DNA of 8,826 nucleotides from an uncultured Spartobacteria bacterium (lineage in GTDB: Bacteria > Verrucomicrobiota > Verrucomicrobiia > Chthoniobacterales > JAATET01). Positions 1-5,774 of the stretch are shown here, one piece after another. Under the pieces are notes generated by a model. That model was not told the origin of the DNA, made no database searches, and worked only from the letters and a program-made list of their open reading frames with translations. Where the stretch lies: the NCBI GenBank assembly GCA_937901895.1, contig CALGTD010000133.1, forward strand, positions 1 to 8,826, read 5' to 3'. A program made the position numbers and the translations under genes. The stretch's first letter is position 1, and every line of letters begins with the position of its first letter.

Positions 1-1
1 C

Positions 2-841
2 GACTTCCGCCTCACCGAGCAGGGCGAAACGATCGCGCAGAAATACGCGAACCTTCCCACCGCGGCGTTCAACCTCGAGCTTCTTCTGGCCGGGGTCACC
101 GCGGTCACGCTCGAGCAGGCCGCCGGCATCCGTCGTTACGAACCCGAGTCGGACGAAGTGTGGGAGACCATCTCCGCCGCGAGCACCGCGGCATACACGA
201 ACCTCGTCCGGGCCGAAGGCTTCACCGATTTCTATTCCCACGCCACGCCGATCGATGCGCTGGAAATGACCCGCATCGGCTCGCGCCCTGCGCGCCGCAC
301 CGGCCGCCGCACGCTGGCTGATCTGCGCGCGATTCCCTGGGTCTTCAGCTGGAACCAGTCGCGCTTCTACCTGCCCGGCTGGTTCGGCGTCGGTGCCGGC
401 CTCGAGACCCTCTCCCGGCAAAAGCCGGCCGTCTTTGCGGATCTCCGCGAGAACCTGCGGTCGCACGCGGTGCTCTACTACGTGCTCACCAACGTCGAGA
501 CCAACCTCGCCAGCGCCGATCCATCGATCATGGCCGACTACGCGGCACTCGTCCCGGATCCCGTCGTGCGCGACCGGTTCCTCGCGATCGTGATGGAAGA
601 ATTTCACCGCACGCGGACGATGCTCGACGACATCTTTCAGGGGCGCGTCGAGAAGCGGCGTCCGCGCATGCTCAAGACGCTGCAGATGCGCGCCGATGCG
701 CTTCGCGTGCTGCACCGGCGGCAGATTTCCCTCCTTCGCGAATGGAGGAACGCGCCCTCCGCCGAGGCGGCGTCCGCCTTGCTGCCGCGCCTGCTTCTCT
801 CAATCAACGCGATCGCAAGTGGCTTGAGAACAACCGGTTGA
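2..841 (+). CDS. ppc: Phosphoenolpyruvate carboxylase, C-terminal part (5' end outside window)
   Basis: PEP carboxylase adds bicarbonate to phosphoenolpyruvate to make oxaloacetate, replenishing the TCA cycle in the cytoplasm. The reading frame is open from base 2 and gives 279 residues, about the last third of a family usually near 900 residues. Visible family motifs, numbered from the first residue here, are FRLTEQGE (2-9), FYSHATPI (77-84), the catalytic GSRPARR (93-99), LRAIPWVFSWNQSR (108-121), LPGWFG (124-129), and a hydrophobic C-terminus ending GLRTTG. The TGA stop is at 839-841. The usual C-terminal Asn-Thr-Gly is Thr-Thr-Gly here, and the Lys of the common AKTD-type aspartate-site motif is not seen (the segment reads YYVLTNVETNLASAD), so feedback inhibition by aspartate may be weak or absent. 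The family call is secure. The first GH43 gene starts 17 nt downstream on the same strand. Confidence 0.95.
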   Translation, partial: DFRLTEQGETIAQKYANLPTAAFNLELLLAGVTAVTLEQAAGIRRYEPESDEVWETISAASTAAYTNLVRAEGFTDFYSHATPIDALEMTRIGSRPARRTGRRTLADLRAIPWVFSWNQSRFYLPGWFGVGAGLETLSRQKPAVFADLRENLRSHAVLYYVLTNVETNLASADPSIMADYAALVPDPVVRDRFLAIVMEEFHRTRTMLDDIFQGRVEKRRPRMLKTLQMRADALRVLHRRQISLLREWRNAPSAEAASALLPRLLLSINAIASGLRTTG

Positions 842-858
842 CGTCGCACACTCGCCGG

Positions 859-1800
859 ATGCGACTCCCCCTCGCCCTTCTTCTCGCAAGCGCATTCGCC
901 CTGCAGGCCAACCCCGTCATGAGAGGCGCCGACCCTCATGCGGCGGTTTTTGGCAAGGCCTACTGGATCTATCCCACCGAACCCGGCGGCCCGACGAAAT
1001 TCGCCGCTTACATGTCGAAGGACCTCCAGACCTGGGAGCGCATGGGCGTCGTCCTGGATTTCAAGGACGTGAAATGGATCAAGGACGATGGGAAGAAGAA
1101 CCACTGGGCCTGGGCCCCCTGCATCGCCACGAAGGACGGCAAGGGCTACTTCTACTACTCGGTGGGTCCCCAGCAGGGGCCGGATGGCCCTGCCCGCATC
1201 GGCGTCGCGGTCGGCGACAAGCCGGACGGCGTCTTCATCGACAGCGGGAAGCCGTTGATCACCGGAGGAAACGGATTTGAGGCCATCGACCCGATGGTGT
1301 TCATCGACAAGGACGGCACCGCCTACATCTACGCCGGCGGCAGCGCGGGCTCGAAGCTGCGTGTCTGGAAGCTCAAGCCGAACATGATCGAGCTCGACGA
1401 GGAAATCGAGGTCGGGAATCCCCCGAAGTTCACGGAGGCTCCGTTCATGCACGAACGGAACGGCATTTATTATCTCTCCTACAGCCACGGCCGATACAAC
1501 AACCACACCTACTCCGTTCACTACTGCACGGCCCCGTCGCCCACCGGGCCCTGGAAATATCACGGCCCCATCCTCGTAAGTGATGCCACTCATCAGGGCC
1601 CCGGACATCACGCCTTCATCCAGAATCCGCAGACCCGGGAGTGGTTCATCATCTATCACCGCTGGGAATCCACCAAGCCGAACGGCCCGCATCCCGGCCC
1701 CCGGCAGATCGCCATCGAGCGCATCGAATACAAGCCCGACGGCACCATCAAGCCGATCAAGATGACCGACCGCAATCCGCCACGCTCCATCATTCGCTGA
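859..1800 (+). CDS. Secreted GH43 glycoside hydrolase, copy 1
   Basis: This is a 313-residue family 43 glycosidase (five-bladed beta-propeller, inverting mechanism), likely an alpha-L-arabinofuranosidase, beta-xylosidase or related exo-enzyme; the exact substrate cannot be read from sequence. The open frame extends back to 742 inside ppc, but ATG 859 begins a signal peptide (MRLPLALLLASAFALQA, cleavage near residue 17). The expected catalytic residues are present: base Asp25 in GADPHA, modulator Asp144 in EAIDPMVF, acid Glu193 in FTEAPF. A propeller-centre His is in GPGHHAF (His250). Other family signatures are WAPCIA, SPTGPW and YHRWE. Compared with copies 2 and 3 it has two private cysteines, Cys88 and Cys223, the only ones in the protein. 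There is no clear Shine-Dalgarno; TTGA lies 21 nt before the start, overlapping the ppc stop. It may be read through from ppc. Function at family level is well supported; export is inferred. Confidence 0.92.
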   Translation: MRLPLALLLASAFALQANPVMRGADPHAAVFGKAYWIYPTEPGGPTKFAAYMSKDLQTWERMGVVLDFKDVKWIKDDGKKNHWAWAPCIATKDGKGYFYYSVGPQQGPDGPARIGVAVGDKPDGVFIDSGKPLITGGNGFEAIDPMVFIDKDGTAYIYAGGSAGSKLRVWKLKPNMIELDEEIEVGNPPKFTEAPFMHERNGIYYLSYSHGRYNNHTYSVHYCTAPSPTGPWKYHGPILVSDATHQGPGHHAFIQNPQTREWFIIYHRWESTKPNGPHPGPRQIAIERIEYKPDGTIKPIKMTDRNPPRSIIR

Positions 1801-1824
1801 ACGGACTTTCGCAACCCTCGAAGA

Positions 1825-1864
1825 GCGGGCGGGTTGGATCAGCGGTTGATTTACCCCTGCCCGC
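1825..1864 (+). promoter_or_regulatory. Hairpin in the gap before GH43 copy 2
   Basis: GCGGGC (1825-1830) pairs with GCCCGC (1859-1864), and GGGT (1831-1834) continues the stem with ACCC (1853-1856), leaving a two-base bulge and an 18-nt loop. There is no T-tract after it, so it is not a typical intrinsic terminator. It occupies the 83-nt gap between copies 1 and 2 and ends just before a GTG at 1866. It could protect or process the mRNA or modulate translation of copy 2, or it may be chance in GC-rich DNA. Confidence 0.35.
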
Positions 1865-1883
1865 CGTGAATACCCTGCCGTCG

Positions 1884-2831
1884 ATGCGCTCTGCGTTTGT
1901 CCTGCTTCTCACCGCGGCGTTCATTCCGAACGACCTCGTGGCAAATCCGTTGTTTGCGGGCGCAGATCCGCATGCGGCCGTCTTCGGAAAGGAATACTGG
2001 ATCTACCCCACGGAAGCCCGTTCCCGCGAACCACTCTTCGCCGCGTATTCCTCCAGGGACCTTCAGAAATGGGAACGCCGCGGGGTCGTCCTGAAACTCT
2101 CCGACGTTTCGTGGATCAAGGACGACGGGGCGCCGCGCCACTACGCGTGGGCTCCCGGCATCGCGGCGAAGGACGGCAAGGGTTACTTCTACTACTCCGT
2201 CGGCCCGCAAAACCCCACGCCCAGCCGCATCGGCGTCGCGGTCGGCGACCGGCCGGAGGGCCCGTTTCAGGACATTGGGAAGCCGCTGATCACGGGCGGA
2301 GACGGCTTCGAGGCCATCGACCCGATGGTGTTCATCGACAAGGACGGAACGCCGTATCTTTACGCCGGCGGCAGCGCGGGCGCGAAGCTGCGTGTCTGGA
2401 AGCTCAAGCCGAACATGATCGAGCTCGACGAGGAGATCGAGGTCGGGACGCCGCCGGAGTTCACGGAAGGCGCGTTCATGCACGAGCGCAACGGCATCTA
2501 CTACCTCTCCTACAGTCACGGTCGCTACAACGACTCGAGCTATTCCGTCCACTACGCGACGGCTCCCTCGCCAACGGGTCCGTGGGAATACCGCGGCCGC
2601 ATTCTCGAAAGCGACGCGCGCCGCAAGGGGCCCGGTCACCACGCATTCATCATGAATCCCACCACGAAGGAGTGGTTCATCGTTTACCACCGCTGGGAGA
2701 CGTCCGAACCAAACGGCCCGTATCGCGGCCAGCGGCAGATCGCCATCGATCGTGTCCAATACAACGCAGACGGAACCATCAAACCGATCGAGATGACCTC
2801 CGGGAACAGTCCGCGTTCGGTCATTCGTTGA
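1884..2831 (+). CDS. Secreted GH43 glycoside hydrolase, copy 2
   Basis: A 315-residue GH43 paralogue of copy 1. ATG 1884 starts a signal peptide (MRSAFVLLLTAAFIPNDLVA, cleavage likely after Ala20, before NP). An in-frame GTG at 1866 would add six residues (VNTLPS) and lies 20 nt after a TTGA motif, matching the spacing in the other copies, so the start is uncertain by 18 nt. The longer open frame back to 1641 lies inside copy 1 and is rejected. Expected catalytic residues are Asp28 (GADPHA), Asp146 (EAIDPMVF) and Glu195 (FTEGAF), with GPGHHAF at 249-255. The mature protein has no cysteine. Differences from copy 1 fall mainly in loops (EARSREP after YPT; the segment after YSVGPQN is shorter). 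Substrate is not determinable; arabinoxylan- or arabinan-type side chains are the family's usual targets. It lies 83 nt after copy 1 and 46 nt before copy 3, probably one transcript. Confidence 0.92.
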   Translation: MRSAFVLLLTAAFIPNDLVANPLFAGADPHAAVFGKEYWIYPTEARSREPLFAAYSSRDLQKWERRGVVLKLSDVSWIKDDGAPRHYAWAPGIAAKDGKGYFYYSVGPQNPTPSRIGVAVGDRPEGPFQDIGKPLITGGDGFEAIDPMVFIDKDGTPYLYAGGSAGAKLRVWKLKPNMIELDEEIEVGTPPEFTEGAFMHERNGIYYLSYSHGRYNDSSYSVHYATAPSPTGPWEYRGRILESDARRKGPGHHAFIMNPTTKEWFIVYHRWETSEPNGPYRGQRQIAIDRVQYNADGTIKPIEMTSGNSPRSVIR

Positions 2832-2852
2832 CGGTCACACTTGTCCGCGGCA

Positions 2853-2877
2853 CGCGGATTGACCTACCGTTTCCGCG
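2853..2877 (+). promoter_or_regulatory. Hairpin abutting the start codon of GH43 copy 3
   Basis: CGCGGA (2853-2858) pairs perfectly with TCCGCG (2872-2877), whose last base directly precedes ATG 2878. The 13-nt loop contains most of the TTGACCTACC motif (2859-2868). No Shine-Dalgarno is visible in this leader, so the hairpin would cover the ribosome-binding region. A six-base stem in GC-rich sequence can arise by chance. Confidence 0.28.
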
Positions 2878-3855
2878 ATGAAATCTCCCCTGTTCTGCCG
2901 CGCCCTTGCGGCGGTCTCGCTACTGATCCCCTCCTCCCTGTTCGCCAATCCCGCCTTCGTCGGAGCCGATCCCCACGTCACCGTCTTCGGCGACAAATAC
3001 TGGGGTTATCCGACGCACTCGACGAACCCGACGCACCAGTTTCACTCGTTCGACTTCATGGCGTATTCCTCGCCCGATCTCGTGAACTGGGAGGAGCACG
3101 GCCCGATCCTGAAAATCGAAGACATTTCCTGGATCAAGGACGACGGCGCGCCCGAGCGGTTCCTCTGGGCGCCCGGCATCATCGAGAAGGACGGCAAATT
3201 CTATTTCTACTACTCCGTCGGCCCGCAGAATCCGAAGCCGAGCATCATCGGTGTCGCGGTCGGTGACAATCCCGCCGGGCCATTCAAGGACAGCGGCAAG
3301 CCGCTGCTGATCGGCGGAAACGGATTTGAGGCCATCGACCCGATGGTCTTCATCGACAAGGACGGAACCGCCTATTTCTACGCCGGCGGCAGCAGCGGCG
3401 CGAAGCTGCGCGTCTGGAAGCTCAAGCCGAACATGATCGAGCTCGGCGAGGAGATCGAGGTCGACACTCCGCCGAATTTCACGGAGGGCGCGTTCATGCA
3501 CGAGAAGGACGGCACGTATTACCTCTCCTACAGCCACGGCGGCTGGAACAACCCGAACTACTCGGTCCACTACGCAACCTCGAAATCCCCGGTCGGCCCA
3601 TGGGACTACAAGGGCGCGATCCTCACGACCGGTCCGAAACACAAGGGTCCCGGGCACCATTCCTTCTTCCAGAATCCGCGCACGAAGGAGTGGTTCATCG
3701 CGTATCACTACTGGCCGTCCGACCGCAACGAGCCGCCGCTCGACGGCGTGCGCCAGTGTGCGATCCAGCCGATCACCTACAACCCGGACGGCACGATCCA
3801 GACGGTGATTCCCACGGAGGACGGTCCCGAGCCCTCGCCGATCAAGAAGCCTTGA
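2878..3855 (+). CDS. Secreted GH43 glycoside hydrolase, copy 3
   Basis: A 325-residue GH43 enzyme, the most diverged of the three. ATG 2878 gives a signal peptide with cleavage near Ala24 (SSLFA, then NP). Expected catalytic residues are Asp31 (GADPHV), Asp154 (EAIDPMVF) and Glu203 (FTEGAF); the GPGHHSF segment supplies the propeller-centre His260. The loop after the first strand is longer and His-rich (HSTNPTHQFHSFDF, about 47-60), and the late segment reads YHYWPSDRNEPPLDG where copies 1 and 2 have YHRWE. Both lie where GH43 enzymes commonly vary around the active-site pocket, so this copy may have a different specificity (inference). The C-terminus PEPSPIKKP resembles a PEP motif in letters only; no membrane helix follows, so it is not a PEP-CTERM anchor. 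Its TGA stop (3853-3855) overlaps the TTG start of the next gene. Confidence 0.92.
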   Translation: MKSPLFCRALAAVSLLIPSSLFANPAFVGADPHVTVFGDKYWGYPTHSTNPTHQFHSFDFMAYSSPDLVNWEEHGPILKIEDISWIKDDGAPERFLWAPGIIEKDGKFYFYYSVGPQNPKPSIIGVAVGDNPAGPFKDSGKPLLIGGNGFEAIDPMVFIDKDGTAYFYAGGSSGAKLRVWKLKPNMIELGEEIEVDTPPNFTEGAFMHEKDGTYYLSYSHGGWNNPNYSVHYATSKSPVGPWDYKGAILTTGPKHKGPGHHSFFQNPRTKEWFIAYHYWPSDRNEPPLDGVRQCAIQPITYNPDGTIQTVIPTEDGPEPSPIKKP

Positions 3856-4658
3856 AGATCGTCCGACATCTCGATGCGCAGGGCCGGCCCGCATGGGCCG
3901 CCCTCGCCACCGACGGATCCGCCCGGCGAATCGACGGCGACCTCTTCGGCGACTGGCGCGTCACGGACGAATCCGTGACCGTCGGCAGACTCCTCGCCCC
4001 GATCGAGCCGCGGACGATCCTTTGCATTGGTCTGAACTACCGCAAACACGCCGAGGAAACCGGCGCGCGCATTCCGGCGCATCCGGTGCTCTTCATGAAG
4101 CAGCCTGCCGCGCTGCAACATCCGGGCGGGCCGATTCGCATCCCCCGGCATCTGCCGAGCGAGCGCGTCGATTTCGAAGGCGAGCTGGTCGTGGTCATCG
4201 GGCGCACGTGTCGGAATGTCCCGCGTGACCGCGCGTTCGACGTCATCCTCGGCTACACCTGCGGAAACGATGTGAGCGCCCGCGACTGGCAGAAGGACCA
4301 CGGCGGCGGTCAGTGGTGTCGCGGCAAGACGTTCGACACGTTCGCGCCGCTCGGGCCGTGCCTGGTCACCACGGATGAAATTCCCGATCCGTCCGCGCTG
4401 ACGCTTCGCACGCTCGTCAACGGCCAGGCGATGCAGGAGTCGCCGGTGACGGATCTCATCTTCGACATCCCGGCGCTTGTCGAATTCCTCAGCGGCAGCA
4501 CGACGCTGGAGGCCGGCACCGTCATCTTCACGGGAACGCCCTCCGGCGTTGGCATGGCCCGCACTCCACCCGTGTGGTTGAAAGCCGGCGACACCGTGAC
4601 CGTCGAGATCGACCGCATCGGCGCGCTCAGCAATCCCGTCGCAAACGAGGCGGACTGA
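3852..4658 (+). CDS. Fumarylacetoacetate hydrolase (FAH)-family protein
   Basis: A 268-residue cytoplasmic enzyme of the FAH superfamily, metal-dependent hydrolases or decarboxylases that cleave C-C bonds in diketo or oxo acids. I choose TTG 3852 as start: it gives LKIVRHLDAQGRPAWAAL, matching the usual family opening, and forms a TTGA overlap with the stop of the preceding GH43 gene. There is no in-frame ATG nearby, and the frame upstream (to 3600) lies inside that gene. Motifs: ILCIGLNYRKHAEE (56-69), LFMKQPAAL (80-88), metal ligands Glu109 and Glu111 in DFEGELVVVIG, Asp140 in GNDVSARDWQ, GKTFDTFAPLGP (158-169), and a C-terminal FTGTPSGVG. Possible roles are a 2,4-diketo-3-deoxy-sugar-acid hydrolase, a fumarylpyruvate-type hydrolase or a related enzyme; sequence alone does not decide. 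Coupling to GH43 genes favours sugar-acid breakdown (inference). Confidence 0.9.
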   Translation: MKIVRHLDAQGRPAWAALATDGSARRIDGDLFGDWRVTDESVTVGRLLAPIEPRTILCIGLNYRKHAEETGARIPAHPVLFMKQPAALQHPGGPIRIPRHLPSERVDFEGELVVVIGRTCRNVPRDRAFDVILGYTCGNDVSARDWQKDHGGGQWCRGKTFDTFAPLGPCLVTTDEIPDPSALTLRTLVNGQAMQESPVTDLIFDIPALVEFLSGSTTLEAGTVIFTGTPSGVGMARTPPVWLKAGDTVTVEIDRIGALSNPVANEAD

Positions 4659-4669
4659 CTCCCGCGTTT

Positions 4670-4694
4670 GTCCTCACCGCCCCGCGATGAGGAC
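4670..4694. terminator. Possible weak terminator hairpin between convergent genes
   Basis: GTCCTCA (4670-4676) pairs with TGAGGAC (4688-4694) around an 11-nt GC-rich loop, in the 44-nt gap between the convergent FAH-family gene and lipA. There is no T-tract on either side, so it is not a canonical intrinsic terminator. The position between facing stop codons is the main support. Confidence 0.35.
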
Positions 4695-4702
4695 GGATCG
4701 AA

Positions 4703-5602
4703 TCACGCGCGCGGCTTCCGCTGCACGGGATTGTAGTCCGCCGCGTGATACGAGCTGCGCACGAGCGGTCCGCTCGCGACGTATTCAAAGCCCTTGTTGT
4801 AGGCGATCTCGCGATACAGCTCGAAGGTCTCGGGCCGGATGTATTCCACGACCGGCAGATGCTGCGGAGTCGGCCTCAAATACTGGCCGAGCGTGAGAAT
4901 CTGGACATTCGCTTCGCGCAGATCGTCCATCGCCTCGAAGATTTCGGTCTCGGTTTCGCCAAGCCCGAGCATCAGTCCGCTCTTGGTGACGACCTCGGGA
5001 TCCATCTCCTTCGCACGCGCGAGAACCTCGAGGGACAGCCGGTATTTCGCGCGGGAACGCACCAACGGCGTGAGTCGCTCGACGGTCTCGAGGTTGTGAT
5101 TGAACACATGCGGCTTCGCATCGATCACCATGCGAATCTGCGGATCCTTCCCGTTGAAGTCGGGTGTCAGCACCTCGATGATGATCTCCGGGTCCACGTC
5201 CCGCACCGCCTGGATCGTCCGCGCAAAATGCCCCGCGCCGCCGTCGGCGAGGTCGTCCCGCGCCACCGCGGTGATGACGACGTGCTTGAGCTTCAGACGC
5301 CGGATCGCCTCCGCCACGCGCTCCGGCTCGTCCTCCTCGAGCGGAAACGGCTTTGCCGTGTCCACCGCGCAGAATCCACAGGCCCGCGTGCAGCGCTCGC
5401 CGGCGATCATGAACGTCGCCGTTCCCTGGCTCCAGCACTCCCAGCGGTTCGGGCATTGGGCGCTCTCGCACACCGTGTGAAGGCGAAGGTCGGACACGAG
5501 TCCCTTCGTCGAAAAGAACACCGGATTCGACGGCAGCCGGACCTTGATCCAATCCGGTTTCTTGGTCTGATGCAGCGCAGGGTCGATCTTCGAGCAGGAC
5601 AT
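4703..5602 (-). CDS. lipA: Lipoyl synthase (radical SAM)
   Basis: LipA inserts two sulfur atoms into protein-bound octanoyl groups to make the lipoyl cofactor of 2-oxoacid dehydrogenases and the glycine cleavage system. The 299-residue frame from ATG 5602-5600 starts MSCSKIDPALHQTKKPDWIKV. The open frame extends 40 codons further upstream, but those residues are not family-like, so the internal ATG is preferred. Both 4Fe-4S sites are complete: auxiliary cluster Cys45, Cys50, Cys56 (CESAQC...ECW) and radical-SAM cluster Cys71, Cys75, Cys78 (CTRACGFC). Further signatures are TAVARDDLADGGA, HNLETVERLTP, KSGLMLGLGET, QYLRPT, and the C-terminal RSSYHA with the cluster-ligand serine at about 283. 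Length is normal for the family. A GGCGG lies just before the start. It converges with the FAH-family gene; no lipB is visible in the window. Confidence 0.97.
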   Translation of the reverse strand: MSCSKIDPALHQTKKPDWIKVRLPSNPVFFSTKGLVSDLRLHTVCESAQCPNRWECWSQGTATFMIAGERCTRACGFCAVDTAKPFPLEEDEPERVAEAIRRLKLKHVVITAVARDDLADGGAGHFARTIQAVRDVDPEIIIEVLTPDFNGKDPQIRMVIDAKPHVFNHNLETVERLTPLVRSRAKYRLSLEVLARAKEMDPEVVTKSGLMLGLGETETEIFEAMDDLREANVQILTLGQYLRPTPQHLPVVEYIRPETFELYREIAYNKGFEYVASGPLVRSSYHAADYNPVQRKPRA

Positions 5603-5774
5603 CGCGCCGCCAATGTCACGCGAACCGCGGGGAAAATCACAGAAAAATTCCGCGTTTTCGCGCACCTCAGGGAAGGCGCACTGGCTGCCGGGTGTTGATG
5701 CGCCGCGCCTCTCCCAATTCACGAAGGCCGGGAAACCCGGTCAGCTAATCCCATGTTCTGCAATGGGTTAAAAT
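5603..5774. other. Intergenic region upstream of lipA and the truncated PEP-CTERM gene
   Basis: This 172-nt gap should hold the lipA promoter, but I see no convincing sigma70 pair for lipA. It contains a compact hairpin, GGCCGGG (5726-5732), AAA, CCCGGTC (5736-5742), with one G-T pair, lacking a T-tract. It also contains TAAAAT at 5769-5774 on the plus strand, which could be a -10-like box but has no clear -35 partner. On the minus strand TGACATT lies about 16 nt before the lipA ATG, loosely like the TTGA motif before the GH43 genes. Confidence 0.4.

Larger units (their letters stand above)
859..3855 (+). repeat. Tandem array of three GH43 paralogues
   Basis: Three head-to-tail homologous genes of about 0.95 kb with the same domain order, signal peptide followed by NP, and catalytic motifs. 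Nucleotide similarity is uneven. The blocks 1279-1417, 2310-2448 and 3328-3466 align without gaps and are nearly identical even at synonymous positions, while segments on either side differ much more. Copies 1 and 2 are overall closest. The arrangement indicates local duplication and probably later recombination between copies. Confidence 0.85.

Noticed and set aside
742..858. Upstream extension of GH43 copy 1 into ppc
   Set aside because: The extension lies in the ppc coding sequence and would bury the signal peptide that starts at ATG 859.
637..1692. 351-codon minus-strand open frame opposite ppc and GH43 copy 1
   Set aside because: Shadow of conserved genes. Similar antisense frames appear opposite all three GH43 copies because the plus-strand genes are homologous and GC-rich.
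1641..1883. Upstream extension of GH43 copy 2 into copy 1
   Set aside because: It overlaps the real end of copy 1 out of frame and hides the signal peptide; only the last six codons (from GTG 1866) remain plausible.
3826..3855. PEPSPIKKP end of GH43 copy 3 as a PEP-CTERM signal
   Set aside because: No membrane helix or Arg-rich tail follows Pro-Glu-Pro, so it lacks the parts of the sorting signal.
2920..3894. 324-codon minus-strand open frame opposite GH43 copy 3
   Set aside because: Shadow frame, no motifs, spans the boundary of two real genes.
4745..5698. 317-codon plus-strand open frame opposite lipA
   Set aside because: lipA has all iron-sulfur cysteines and full family length on the other strand; the plus frame has no recognisable feature.
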